A stretch of DNA of 64,000 bases from Pholis gunnellus. Taxonomy: Eukaryota; Chordata; Actinopteri; Perciformes; Pholidae. The stretch spans positions 20,400,890-20,464,889 of the forward strand of contig OU342817.1 of assembly GCA_910591455.2 (NCBI GenBank). Reading direction: 5' to 3'. The notes beneath the pieces were generated by a model, which saw only the letters and a list, made by a program, of their open reading frames with translations, ran no database searches and was not told the origin of the DNA. Of the stretch, positions 24,378-36,193 are shown in pieces. The position numbers and the translations under genes are program-made. Position 1 is the stretch's first letter; every line of letters begins with the position of its first letter.

Positions 24378-25429
24378 TCCTGCAACAACACGGGACAGCA
24401 TTATCAGCGCTAATCGCTTGCGCGGTGCATCGAATGGGTATCGAATGAAGTACTCTATTGGTATCGGTATCACTTTTAGGGCACAGGTACTGGCATCTGA
24501 ATTTCTGACTGAACTGTCAGTGGTCGAGGTGCATTGTGGGTAAGGTAGACATGATGTGGCTATCTGTATTGGCCTAATTCACCAGCAGAGGTCCTCACGG
24601 GTTTATCTGCCAGCATTCTGGTTGTGAAAAAAACTACTTTCAAAAGTTCATGCAATACATGTTCAGTTTGTTTGCTAAATGGAAACAATACGCGGAAAGA
24701 ATCTTCATGAGAACGTATGATTGAAGGTTAAGAAGGCATTCCTTCTTTGTAGCCTACTCTGTGTAAATGCAGCATTCTATTATTTGGGGATGCCAAAGTA
24801 TCTTATGGAAGTTTATTTGCAGTGTTTCCCAAATCCGGTGTAGCCATCTCATGAACTAACATACATGTATACTGATATACTGTATATGATGTGTACTGAT
24901 ACCTACTTAACATAAAGCTACCTCAGTTTGTTTCATAGACAGAATGCCCTCCTCCTCATCTGCAATGTATTTTCTTCTGTAACGCAGGAGATACAGAGCT
25001 CCCTGCTTTTGTAAGGAAGACAATAACACTGAAAATACAATTTCCCCAAATTTCCATTAACAAATCATATTCAGTGTCCTCCCAATGTACGGAAGCCCCG
25101 AGAGGAGAGTGAGAGAAACTAATTATCCACAAGTCTGATCTGTCTATAACTTAAGAACTGGTGAGAAAAACGTTTTGGCAGGATGACTTTTCTACGTTTC
25201 TTAGTTTTTTCAGGTGGGGACTTACTTTTTTGCCAGGTGAAAAATATTATTTATTTTCCTCTGGGAAAAAAGTTATGAAAAAGAGTTTGTTGCCATAGGA
25301 GGCTGAAGAGCACCACCACCCCATGTTCTAAATAGGACTCAGAGCATTTATGTTTTCTTCACATCACATTTGGAACACAATGTGCACCTTGAGTGCACGG
25401 AGAGAGAAAAACAACATGAACACTTAGAG
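24378..25429. other. No gene seen
   Basis: No recognisable coding, RNA or transposon sequence, apart from a short ATCGGTATCGGTATC-like stretch near 24410-24475 that may be a transposon scrap. Confidence 0.35.
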
Positions 25430-26070
25430 CAGGAGTCTCACACTCATCTTCACTCTGGGCCACATCAGCATCACGGTCGTCCTCAAAGGGCCGGTTGTAA
25501 ATGTAAGACTGTGTAAATGTAACTACTCCTAATATATTGGTAAATAACTGTCTCTGCATTTGATTATTGTTTATTCAAGAGTAAAAATATTGTACATGCA
25601 GTTATATAAATGTAAAAATATATTTAAGCACATTTCTGTTATTATAACTTAAATCCTTTTAATTTAGGGTTAAGAACCCCACATTACTCTATCAAACTTA
25701 ATGAAAATAGCAAAGACAAATATCAAACACAAGTTATTACAATAACTTTGTTCAAAGCTTAAAATCCTTTCAAGGGTGCGTTTGCACAATCCCACGTGAA
25801 GTATTTCATGTGTTGTAAAGACGCGTTTAAAGTTGTCTTCAATGTACTCACAATACATGTTAAATCTAGAGTAACCAGCCAAAGAGCTGCTCTATGACTG
25901 TGTTTAAGTATCTCATCATTGTGACTTTCTATCTCATAACTTCGACTTTCTATCTCATAATTTCGACTATGGGGATATTTTTAATTCTTTTTTTTGCTGG
26001 CGGATTCGTGGGCCACATAGAATGACGTGGCGGGCCGTATTCGGCCTGCGGGCCTTGAGTTTGAGACCCC
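25430..26070. mobile_element. Non-autonomous hAT-like element
   Basis: The right end reads GGGCCTTGAGTTTGAGACCCCTG and the left end CAGGAGTCTCACACTC, a degenerate inverted pair of the CAGGGGTCTCAAACTC type. Inside both ends are GGGCC/GGCCC-rich stretches. The flanks CTTAGAGC and GTTAGAAC agree at six of eight positions if one C was lost at the left junction, consistent with an old 8-bp hAT target duplication. No transposase remains. Confidence 0.65.
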
Positions 26071-26728
26071 TGGTTAGAACATGGAGGCACTTCAGCCTCT
26101 TGTGGACAAAATAAGTATCACAACAAAAAACACTCACCTGGCAAAACTGTTTGATGAAAAGACAAATTATGGAAACTTAAAGTTATTATCCTTGCGAAAC
26201 CTTTTTTTCCCTTTAAGTCATAAACACTTAGAAAATGGACCACCAGAAAGTTTTTTCTCACTTGTCTCTCAATGCTTCCGTAACAAAGCTAAACACAAAC
26301 ATAATGCAGACGTGCCAAACTGAAATTGCAAATTGTTTTTTTAACTTTTCCAGATTAAAAAAATACCATTTCCATCTCATTAAAGTGGTTTCACTCATTC
26401 ATTCATTTTCATTTGAAATCGTTTGAATCTGTCAATAAGGCTCTGTCACAGACAGGTGAATCCTCTATTAATGTTCCACATCTTCTGATTGGTGGTGGGT
26501 ATTCTGCTCACTGCAGGACGTGAATCACAAAATAGGACGTGACACATCGACAGACCCCGTCGCTCACTCTGCTCATAACTCTTAAAAGCTGCTTTCTATG
26601 TTTTGTTTGCCTTAAAACGAATATTTGTGTCTTTATTTCAGCCTCATCATCCAGGACATTGTTTGAGTCTGTACTGAAAGCACAGCTTGATTTTGGGGTT
26701 AGCCCGTGGTGTGTGAGTGTGTGTGTAT

Positions 26729-26769
26729 GTGGTGGTGGTGGTGGTGGTGGTGGTGGGGGGGGGGGGGGG
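26729..26769. repeat. (GGT)n then poly-G tract
   Basis: About eight GGT units run directly into an uninterrupted stretch of about 16 G. The plus strand could form G-quadruplex structures. Open frames through it (poly-Gly, poly-Pro) are artefacts of composition. Confidence 0.9.
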
Positions 26770-27535
26770 ATTTGTGTGTGTGTTCGTTTTACACTATTCA
26801 ATAATAATGTGTCAACAGCAGTTACTGTGCTTATACTAGGACTGAGCCGTCCAATAGGGAGGATGTATCGATTTCGGTCCTGCATCCTCTCAGATGAAAA
26901 GCTTTGTCCAGCTGAAGGAAACATGGCTGACTGGTGATTGTGTTTGGTTGTAAATCCAGGCATCAGTAGTGACAGTGCTGTAGCTGTAAACAAATGAATG
27001 CGCACTGTAGAGGATCCCAACATTTCCCATTACATTCCCGTTGTGTCTTTGTCACTGAAGGAAAACTCCGTTTATCCTTCTCTGCCTCAGCTGGTTTAGC
27101 TGCACTTCTTCATCCTGCGGTGTTATAGGCTACAAACTAAGACAGCCAAAGTAAAGGTTATTGAAAGATTCCTTGTGCTTAATTTCAGTAACTGTCAGAA
27201 GGAACACCAGGGTACAAACATCAGGGACATAATACATTTATAATGTGGTATCAAAACCATTATACATCAAACAACTACGTTCAAAACATTTATAACAAAT
27301 AAGTGTGATCATAGTATGCCTTAATTCGTGTCATGATCCATTCTATCCCACCTTTAGAATTCTTCTCACATGTGTAGGACAACGCAATCTCATCCCCACT
27401 TGTCCTATTTTCCTGCTTGGCCAGTCTTATGTGTAGTATTGTGACACAGTAACACGTGGTTAGCATTGTGAAAAGGTGAGGTTTAGGCAAAGTTTGTTAT
27501 GTTACTGAAGCTACAAACATCAGGACGTGACTCAG

Positions 27536-27568
27536 TGATGTTACGTGACAAAACATCACGTAACATCA
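27536..27568. other. Perfect 13-bp inverted repeat (hairpin)
   Basis: TGATGTTACGTGA, a 7-base spacer CAAAACA, and TCACGTAACATCA form a perfect stem-loop. Each arm contains TTACGTGA, close to a CRE/bZIP half-site and to a CACGTG-type E-box. It is not linked to a recognised gene. Confidence 0.8.
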
Positions 27569-29379
27569 TGTCGTCAGTAAAAATCATTAAACTTTTGGTT
27601 TCATACGGGACGAAGGCAGGTGAAAGTCCTTCGTTTGACCCATCCACCTTCCCCTTCTGTTCGCCCTTAGCGGACTCTCTTTCTCGTCTAAGTCGGTTGC
27701 TGTGACGTCTAATAATGAGGCGGATGGATTTACATTGGAGTTAATTGAAAGCCTGGCGGTCAGAAAGTTTGCCTTTCGCATCGGTATCAAGACACCGAGG
27801 GCTACTGTCCAAGTGCTGGTATTTGATGCACTCAAAGTGTGACCAGGCTGTCAGGAAGGACGTGTCCCACATCAAGCAAACACACCAACACACGTCTTCG
27901 GTCACAAGTGTTCGTGGTGGGAAGCCAGTGAGAGGTCATGTCTTTATTGCTGCACTTCTGCTAGTCAGTTTTTCCATACAGAAGGGGGTTGAGCTCCAGA
28001 ACCGTAGCCAAATATTTTAAGTATCCTAAACTTTACCAAATCTTAGGCAGTTCACAAAACAGTCATATTAATCATTTTTGTAATGCTCATGCGTCTTTCT
28101 GAAAGGCTCTGAACACAGACTACTCTGTCATTTAGGTGTGAGGTCTGTCTGAGGAGACATGTGGCTGTCCACAGTGGGATTTAGCAATGACCACTCCAGC
28201 ACAAAGCTGCAATGTATCGTGTTCTTCTGCCCTCTGTAGCTCTCTGAGATGTGAACAGGCCGTGTTTCTTGTGAGCGTCTTGGCTCCGAGGCTGTGTCTG
28301 TTCACCAGCTGTAACGGATCAAAGCTCTGCTGTAGAGGTCTGGATATACCAGCCAAACACAACAGAGGAGTAAACTTCTTCACTCTCAGCTCACGGCTGT
28401 GTAACCAGAAGAAATGACTATTTAGTTTGGATGGTCAGAACAAGATCCGTGCACCAGTTAGAGATGAGATAACTCAGCTTTAGTAGAAGCACAGTAACCA
28501 GCAGGTGGATACTGCTGGGATTCCAGTCACACTTGTATAATCATTCTGTACAGATGTCTGTTTAGAGAGATGGTTGAACATGATCAACTTAAAAGCTTAT
28601 CTGTAAATAAATGTATGCAAAGTGTACACGCTAAAAAAGAACATTCCTCTCTTTTTGAGTTGTGACTGTGAAGGGTGTCTTTAGAGGTCTGATGCCACCA
28701 TGATGGTGGCTGTAACTATGACGATATACTACAGAGAAAAAAATGATAAATGTGGTGTATGTGGTGTATTTAAAAAAGATACAAATGTTTAAGACAAAAA
28801 AAATTGGTCTTTTCAGTAAGTTGCATTGTGTGATGAAAGTCTGAAGTGCTAACAATTATTTCAATGGGGAAAAAGTACATTTTATTGTAAAAATAAATCA
28901 AGAGTGATAAACATGTTCAAAATTGCATTTTTGTATATATGGGATTTTTGTAAATTTTTATTTGAATCTAATGCAACACAAACTACCAAAATTCATTCAA
29001 TAAAGTACACTGTGGTAATTTTTCTGGCCTCAAGATTTTTCATTTATTCTGTGAGGTTGAAGCGTGAAGATTCTGGGATCATTTATTTATCGTCTTGTTT
29101 TTGAGGATTGAAACCTACAGAGCAACAAATCAAGGTCAGTATGTAGTATTGGACTAATATTTCCTAAAATAACAACATTTTGTTCTCTTAGAATTAAAAA
29201 AAATAATGCTATGCAAAACCTCTCCCAGATGTGAAGACCAGAGGTTAGCCAGCTACACGAGGGCCAAACCTTGGTCAGAGTTTACAGAAGGCTGCAACAA
29301 GGAACAGATATTTAGAAAAATGTGACAAAAAGGGTGAGAAGATGGTTTATCAAATACAATAAATCATAAATAGCACATT

Positions 29380-29575
29380 TGTCACGGTTTTGGGTTTTGT
29401 TTCTTCCGTTTTATTAAGACTTTCCCTGCCTCTTGTGCCCGGTGTTCACTTCCTGTCCTTATCTGCCCCCGCCCCTGATCGAACCCTGCTGTGTCTCATC
29501 ACCTGCACCTCGCCGGTGTATTTAAGCCCTGTGTGTCCCGTCTCAGGTCGTCTGCTGTGCTCTGTTCTGCCCGAA
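29380..29575 (+). mobile_element. 5' part of a TGTCACG-type LTR
   Basis: The block starts TGTCACGGTTTTGGGTTTTG, is C/T-rich, and carries a TATTTAAGCCC promoter-like box near 29519. This is the layout of the solo LTR at 33353-33755 when that is read on its own strand (TGTCACG..., ...TACTTAAACTCC). It is cut off near 29575, where the next repeat family begins. Confidence 0.6.
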
Positions 29576-29584
29576 TGAGATCAT

Positions 29585-31105
29585 TGTTGGAATGCTTTTA
29601 AGCATTCCAAGTATTGTTCTTCAAATCTTTATTGTTGGAATGCTGTTAAGCTTTCCAAGAATATTTCTCCCTTCCACATTTTTTAAGCTACAGAAACCGT
29701 TCAAATATCAAAATGTTCAGCTCTTTCAGCAGAGGGGTGCTATGACTTTTCATATTTCAAATATTTAAACGTTTTGAATTATTAAGCTTTTTGCACATTT
29801 TCTTGAATGGGTTTCTATGGAGAATATTTTCAAATCCTCTTAAACTTCTTCAACTTTCAAATCCTTCAACTTCCTCATACTTTCAGCTAGAGACACCATT
29901 TCAACTTTAAACTGTTGAGAAAATCCTGAGCTATTGCCGCATAATTCAGCTTTTTGAACTGTACCATTTTAACTTTTATGATTTTTTCAGTCCTCTTCTG
30001 CCTTTATAATGGGTGTGTATTGCGCAGCTTAGAGTGAGTGATGTCACCGCTAGAGTGAAGAGCAGCTTCAGATTCTTGTGAAAAAAATATTTGTCTTTTG
30101 CCTTCGACTCCACAATTTACACTCTTCATATATATTTTTTTAGATTTTACAGTAGCTAATCCTGTTCTTCTCATTAAAAAGTGATTGTGGAATCCCACAG
30201 ATTTACACCTTTGGCAGAAAATCACTTAATTGAGAGGAAAACCAACGTTCTGCTCCATTAGACTCCATGTTAAATCTGACTACTCATTTCTCAAAGAAAG
30301 CAGACGGTACCACTTTTGTATATTGCTAAGACCACAAACATAAAAAACACATCAGCGCCTTCGGCAGAGTCTTATCTTTCTCACGGTATCCATATTTTAT
30401 TGATTAGTCTCATGGTTTTGGTATAAAGGTCATATGTTTGACAGGTAGTTTTGTTGAAAATCACTGTTCAGTCTAATCTCTCACACAGGTGCTCCAATCA
30501 CCAACCAGCGCAACCAAGCACACAGGTGTTTATATGAGCTCATTAGTGATGTTTATAAACACACAGAGGCACTGAGACACACACGCACACACGACTTGGA
30601 GATATGCGTGATGCAGCTCAGCCAATCAAATATGGGTATTCTGACAAGTTTCCTGATTCCATTGAGATGTACACACACCATGACACAAGTGGGCGAGACG
30701 AGGAAAGAGTTGGCAGAGCAGGACAATAGTTACTTTAGCTGTAAATGTTAAAACATAGGACAATCTCCAAATGAGAAGGATTGCCAGAGAGATCAGAGTG
30801 TCTGTCTGTCTGTCTTTCTTTGTCTGGTTATATCTCTCAGTCTGTCACTCTCTCCCTCTGTCTGTCTGTGTCTCACTCTCTCTCTCTCTCTCTATGCACA
30901 CGACTTGGAGGGATTGTTAGACCTCCTTTCTGTCTGTCTGTCTCTCTCTCCCACTCACTCAGTCATCTAACTGTCTGTCTGCCTGTCTCTTTCTCACACT
31001 CAGTCTCTCCCTCTATCTATCTATCTTTCTGTCTCTCTCTCGCGCTCTCTTTTTGAATTAAGCTTTTTGCAATTTTTTTTTTAAATTGGATATCTATTTT
31101 CAGCA
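29585..31105 (+). repeat. Dispersed repeat, inverted copy A
   Basis: This non-coding repeat begins with tandem palindromes (GGAATGCTTTTAAGCATTCC) and ends TTGGATATCTATTTTCAGCA. It recurs in the opposite orientation at 42640-44640 over essentially its full length, including an internal TCTG microsatellite. A short third copy lies at 59635-59785. No transposase is present; the family is not recognised. Confidence 0.85.
30797..31049. repeat. (TCTG)n/(TC)n microsatellite block
   Basis: Imperfect TCTG and TC repeats lie within repeat copy A. The Ser/Leu/Cys-rich frames across it are compositional artefacts. Confidence 0.9.
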
Positions 31106-31107
31106 AT

Positions 31108-31704
31108 GTTTTTGCAATTCATTTTCAGCAGGAAATGCATTTTCTAGTTTCATCTGATATTTGATGTTTATGGTTAATTTACATACATCATGTATTTACA
31201 TGTTATATTTGTGTCATTTAAGAACTAAACATACCTACATGGAAGAGTGAGCATGTGTTGATCAAGAGGCAATAAATGACAATTGAAAAAATAAAGATGT
31301 TTGGTTTATTCTGTTATTCTGGTGTTCAATGTACGGCTCGAGAAGGTCTCGTAAATAAATGATTCCTTGTCGGCAGAATCAATAGCGCTCGTACAGGAAG
31401 TCATCATGATGTGATAACGGATCGTGGTGATCTCGAAGAACTCTCCCTATAAAACGCTAATCTGACTAATATCCTCCTTCATCAATGGATCTCTGAGGAA
31501 GGGAGCTGACACTTTTTTCCAGGGGAGTGGCAGCTTATCCAGCTAACTTAAGTTAGCCTGCGCTGGAGCAGGTTCAAGTTTATGGATGTGTTGCTATGGT
31601 GATTTTGCCAAACTTGCTTCGAGGAACCGAAAAGCCTGACTTATGTAATCTCATCCTGAAAATTATCCAGCTAACTCAGTTAGCCACGTACGAGGAACGG
31701 CGCC
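31108..31704 (-). mobile_element. Truncated Harbinger-like element joined to repeat
   Basis: From about 31320 to 31704 this is the reverse complement of the first part of the Harbinger-like elements at 33762 and 60723. Its terminal repeat (CCACGTACGAGGAACGGCGCC) is followed by CAG at 31705, a valid CWG target. The other end is missing: the copy joins directly to a segment (about 31108-31320) that is shared with 59780-59965. The composite therefore occurs twice in the window. Confidence 0.75.
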
Positions 31705-31707
31705 CAG

Positions 31708-32500
31708 GTGTGGCTACTCTACCTGAGGCTGCGAGGATTCAACTGCACATTATTTATTCAGTGCTAAAGTGCATCGGGACACTCCGGTTTAACAAGGGAC
31801 CGTGTTAACTGGTGACTTTCAGCCCAATGCGTCTGTTGTTGTCATAGTTATGGCAGCTGTTGAAAACAGGAAGAGAACACGTAGCTGTCCTCGTGAATGC
31901 CGCATTGTTTAGTTTTGCATGTTGAAACAGGAAGAGAGCTCGTTGCTCTTCCTTTGAAACAATAAAGTTGGTAAAAAAACATAAACGTCTTTGGAGCCTG
32001 TTTTGTGCAAACATGTGTCACGTAGAAGAACTCTGTAGCACAGTTAAAAGAAGAAGACAAATACATACAAATAAATCATATTCACGGGATTCAAACTCAC
32101 ATAATATCAGAATCACTCCCACTACACCACCATCAGCTACTGTGTTGTCTTGTAGGCTCAACTTAAACTACGTACAACTCAGTCAGCAGTCGCTCCTAAG
32201 AGCAAAGAGCCACCAGATCATCTTGTGACCACACTGCACGTTTACCACGGAGCACTCTGTGTACTTCAGAGCAGTTTAGAATATAAATGGTGACTGAAAC
32301 AAATGGTGCCTTTTTAAAATCTGACAATTCAAAACGTGTTTGTCTCGCTGCAAATTAATGAGGCAGATGTTTGTGATGTCGTCATGAGGTGAAAATACAC
32401 AATGTGGACAAAACGCATCAGAGCAAACAAGAACAGATAAGACATAAAATGAAGAGTTTAACCAGCCAACAACACAGAGATGTCAAACAGTTGAGTTCAT
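31708..32500 (+). repeat. NLR-cluster segmental duplication, copy 1
   Basis: From about 31790 (GGTTTAACAAGGGACC) to 32500 the sequence matches 63178-64000 nearly base for base, apart from an extra block of about 120 bp in the second copy. A short part also matches 60400-60490. No coding gene was seen. It lies upstream of the broken NLR 5' module, so it is probably the 5' flank of a repeated NLR unit. Confidence 0.8.
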
Positions 32501-32849
32501 TTGAGTTTAATAAGTAAAAGACATGATCACATTTAATTTGACTCACATAGCATCACACTATGTAATACATGATGGCACTATTAGTGTCCAGCTCATTGAC
32601 GAGGTTGAATGGTCGTCCTTAAAACTGTATATTGTGTGGAAAGCCGATGGCCTCTCTAAACCTTGGCTCGGTTTCTTCTTGAGTGTGCCCACCATGTATT
32701 ACACATTGTGATGCTATGTGGCTCTGATCTGCTCTGAAGTACACAGAGTGCTCCGTGGTAAACGCACAGTGTGGTCACAAGTTGATCTGGTGGCCCTTTG
32801 CTCTGAGGAGTTACTGCTGACTGAGACTAAAGGAAGGACTCAGTGACAA

Positions 32850-33352
32850 CTTGACTTGATTTAAGAAAGCATAATACACATTATAATAACCGTCTCCAAC
32901 ACTCAACAACACAACACGAATCAGCTACAGGTGAGGGAGAGGAATGAGGAAATACAAACACCTCTGATAGGCTGACATCTACCACCTGTTGGACAGGTTT
33001 TGATGTCACACTGGTTTTATTTTAGACTTGGACTCTGAAGTGATGAGGGTGTGACGGCGTCCTCAGATCAAATGGACACAAACACCAGGACTGACAGGAG
33101 GACATGAGCAGCTTCTTCTCTCCAGGTAAGAATCCTACCAGAGGAATCTGTACATGTTTGATCATCAGGATCACTTTGATCTCTTTGTGTTGTTTCTCTG
33201 TTTAACTGGAGAATAGAACGATGTTTCAAAAGATATATTTGTTGTATGCAGTAGAGTTTCTCTCTGAGATAGAGAACAACGATCTTTAGAAATATAATGT
33301 TCATGTTTTTCAAGTAGTTTCAACAGAAGTTTGTAATTTGAGTGTCTGAACT
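32850..33352 (+). pseudogene. Truncated NLR 5'UTR module (first copy)
   Basis: AAAGGAAGGACTCAGTGACA through the two 5'UTR exons and following intron matches 36772-37345 of the complete NLR gene. The TATA/CCAAT promoter is absent: homology begins just downstream of the TATA box. The second UTR exon lacks 59 bp but still ends in a good donor (CCAG|GTAAGA). The copy is interrupted at 33353 by a solo LTR and a Harbinger-like element and resumes at 35137. No PYD or NACHT exon follows, so it is a dead 5' remnant. Confidence 0.8.
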
Positions 33353-33755
33353 TGTCACGGGGCATGGTGGAGGATTCAAGCGCAGACCAGGCAGAGTAGC
33401 GTGAGAAGGGTATTTTTAATGAACATCATCAACTTACAGGACACGATGGGGAATCCATGGACGAGACACGAGACGAGGGGGTTAAATCCAGCAGGGTAGG
33501 CAGTGAGCCGGGAAAAAGACAAGCCGAACAGGCGGGTAGACAATACAAGGCTCTGGCAAGGAGTGACTGAGGGGCAGGAGTTTAAGTAGAGGGAAGAACA
33601 GGTGAGAGGAGTTGTGCTGATGAGGGGGAAGTGCTTGATTAGTGATCAGAGGCAGGTGAAGGGAATTAGGCTGAGGGAGTGACTGACAGGTAGAGTGAGG
33701 AGGGTGGAGTAACACAAAGATACACAGAACACAGAGGCAAAGCCTAATCGTGACA
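33353..33755 (-). mobile_element. Solo LTR (TGTCACG family) with 5-bp target duplication
   Basis: The 403-bp block starts TGTCACGG and ends CGTGACA, and is flanked by GAACT on both sides (33348-33352 and 33756-33760). TG...CA ends, short inverted ends and a 5-bp duplication define a solo LTR, probably Gypsy-like. Read on the minus strand it has a TACTTAAACTCC promoter-like box and an ATTAAAAATA poly(A)-like stretch. The paralogous site near 37350 is empty, which confirms the boundaries. Confidence 0.9.
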
Positions 33756-33761
33756 GAACTG

Positions 33762-35133
33762 GGCCCTTTTCCTCGTACGTGGCTAACTGAGTTAGCCGGA
33801 TAATTTTCAGGATGAGATTACATAAGTGAGGCTTTTCGGTTCCTCGAAGCAAGTTTGGAAAAATCACCATAGCAACACATCCATAAGCCTGAACCTGCTC
33901 CAGAGCAGGCTTGAGCTAGATCCGCTGGATAAGCTGCCACTCCCCCAGAAAAAAGTGTCAGCTCCCTTCCTCAGAGATCCATCGATGAGGAAGCGATATT
34001 AGTCAGATTAGCGTTTTATAGGGAGAGAGTTCTTCGAGATCGCCAAGATCCGTTATCACATCATGATGACTTCCTGTACGAGCGCTATCGATTCTGCCGA
34101 CAAGGAATCATTTATTTAAAGACCTTCTCGAGCCGTACATTGAACACCACACGCCATCTACTGTCTCACGGACTGTATCACAGCCTCGCGCTTTTTTGCG
34201 AGTGGTTCATGTTTGTACAGTGTCGGTGATGCGGAGAACATCGGGAAAGCCGCTGCATGCCGTGCTGTTCATAAAGTTTATTTGGCGATTAAGAAACTTA
34301 TGGATGTGTTCATTACATTACCATGGCACATGTTGTATTGATCACCATTCTAAATAATGTTTGTGTGCTTAGTGTTTACTTGCTCCCGTGTCCTCTTGAT
34401 GGCTGGTTCAACTACATGATGGTTGAAAGCACTCATAATGATATGACAGTATTATTAGTACACTATATATATACATATATATATAGTACATAATACATAC
34501 GTGCATACACCTACATATATCCTCATAAGTATCTATTAATTCGTATCAGTTAGATACTCTTTGGGCTTGTTTTTATCTACTTATTCTGAAAGAGTTGATA
34601 TAATTATTTTCGCTATATGATCTCATTGGATGATGCGTTCCATTAAGCCTACTGCCAGCAGCACATTTAAAGAAATATCATCTGATTGATTGAGGTGATG
34701 AGGCTCTTAAAATTAACCTATACATTTTCCCAACACTTGCGCATTTAACGACGTCTGCGATATTTTGCCATGCTTCTCGTCTAGCCCTCGCAGCGTTAGA
34801 TTTCGCCATGATTATGGTCTTGAATTCCTCATATGCGTTCATGATCATCTCCTGCTCGTCAGCGGAGTAAAAAGAGGCTCTTTCTTTGCGTTTATTTGCC
34901 GTTGTACTGTTAGAAAATCATGGTTTCGGTGATCGACGCTTCCCCCTTTTGAAGTAGGACGGGCACGCGCAACGATCCTGTTGTCTGACATCTGGTTCAA
35001 ATTAACGAGACTGTTTGAGCGCGGATCAGCCTTTGAGGAACTGAGATAGCCTGATGTCAATCATCGAGTTAATTTAAGCTGGATAATAGGACATTTGATC
35101 GACTTAGTTCAACCACGTACGAGGAATAGGGCC
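33762..35133 (-). mobile_element. Harbinger-like DNA transposon, copy 1
   Basis: The ends form an inverted repeat of about 21 bp, GGCCCTTTTCCTCGTACGTG against GGCCCTATTCCTCGTACGTG. It is flanked by CTG on each side (33759-33761 and 35134-35136). The empty paralogous site (around 37350) reads GAACTGGTCTG, confirming a 3-bp CTG duplication. A CWG duplication is what I recall for Harbinger3-type elements. At 1372 bp it carries only a Myb/SANT-like remnant and no transposase. Confidence 0.85.
34740..34905 (-). pseudogene. Myb/SANT-like ORF remnant of Harbinger copy 1
   Basis: The minus strand encodes a counterpart of the Myb/SANT-like ORF in copy 2 (61852-62076), with EEFKTIIM and REAWQNIADVV. 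The start codon of copy 2 is ACG here, so this copy lacks the usual start. Confidence 0.55.
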
Positions 35134-35136
35134 CTG

Positions 35137-35500
35137 GTCTGACAGGTTGGATCAAGCTGAGTTATTTTTAACTGTTAACATTCTGAATGTTCACAACACA
35201 ACCATCTTAACAATCCTGACACACACTTGGTTTCACTAGTGGAGTCCTGTTTGCTCAGTTCATGTCTCAACTGTCCCAGAGGACAAAACCCGTCCTAGAG
35301 GACCTGTGTGTCTGATGGTGTAGTAACAGTGAAAACGCTATAATACCCTGTAACATGTATGTAATAGACTGTAAATAAGTCACAACATGTTAGCCGTCTT
35401 ATGATTCTCCTGTTATACCTCAGAAAACATCCACAGGCCTGTAATTAATCCTCACATGTGCATTACGCAATCAAGCAATCTCCTTCATCCTCTCCTTAGA
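35137..35500 (+). pseudogene. Truncated NLR 5' intron, continuation of first copy
   Basis: GGTCTGACAGGTTGGATCAA to CATCCTCTCCTT matches 37352-37718, the intron just upstream of the PYD exon of the complete NLR gene. It diverges abruptly at about 35500 into LINE-derived sequence, so the PYD exon was lost or never included. Confidence 0.85.
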
Positions 35501-35559
35501 GAAACTCATTCCTATAAGCATCACTTCCTGTCACAGACCCTCAGCAGCACGCTCTATGT

Positions 35560-35830
35560 CAAACCCCTCTGGTGCTAACCACAACTATTTAATGACAGTC
35601 CCTCTGCAACCTCTGCTACCTGCTGCTCCTGACTATAAGCCTGTTCATTTGGGACTTTTAAACATCACATCTCTAAATAATGAGTCGTTTTTATCTCAGT
35701 TTTACTTCATTTGAACGTCTTGATTTGATAGTAAACTCTAAAGATCCAGTGATCATTTTAATAATCTACAGACCGTCCAGGCCTAACAGTGTTGTTTTCA
35801 GAGCTACTCTCCCATTTTACATCAGCTGCT
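35560..35830 (+). pseudogene. LINE endonuclease-domain fragment
   Basis: KPVHLGLLNITSLNNESF (around 35640-35690) resembles the start of a fish L2/Rex1-like LINE endonuclease. DPVIILIIYRPSRPNSVVF (35740-35800) resembles its ...IYRPP.PN... segment. The pieces are in different frames with sequence between them missing. No reverse transcriptase follows. Confidence 0.6.
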
Positions 35831-36193
35831 GTCACTTATACTCTGATGAACAGCAGGACGACCTAGGACGACCTCTGAAACCACAGTCACCACTTTCTGT
35901 TATCACTCATCAAGTGTGTTCATGTCTCATTCCATTTATTGAATTCAATTAGCAAAAGCTTCTATACTTTTTAATTCAGTGTTTTATGTCTCATCTTGAA
36001 TTCTTCAGTATTTGTTATAATTAAAATAAATAATCAGATGTGAGCATTTTGACTGCAACAAACGCTTTAACTCTTTGAGCGCTGCAGCGCGGTGGTAAAG
36101 CCCCCTGAGGTGAACTTGTGCTCTGTGACTTTGAGCTGCATCATTTAAATTGAGTGAACACGATGCATACTGCTGATCCATTGATATGCATGT

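Larger units (their letters stand above)
26071..29379. other. No gene seen
   Basis: Only short unrecognised frames. The stretch contains a GGT/poly-G repeat (26729-26769) and a near-perfect hairpin (27536-27568), each listed separately. Confidence 0.4.

Noticed and set aside
24177..24473. Minus-strand 98-codon frame with five NESLVMLVEA repeats as a repeat protein
   Set aside because: It is the translation of a 30-bp VNTR whose length is a multiple of three. There is no splice, promoter or homology support.
26508..27023. 171-codon minus and 132-codon plus frames
   Set aside because: Both run through the GGT/poly-G tract (poly-Pro and poly-Gly). Low-complexity artefacts with no domain.
31596..31808. 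70-codon frame and its relatives (33646, 60586) with NLLRGTEKP as a conserved protein
   Set aside because: They recur only because they lie in the Harbinger-like terminal region. They differ in their ends and have no independent support.
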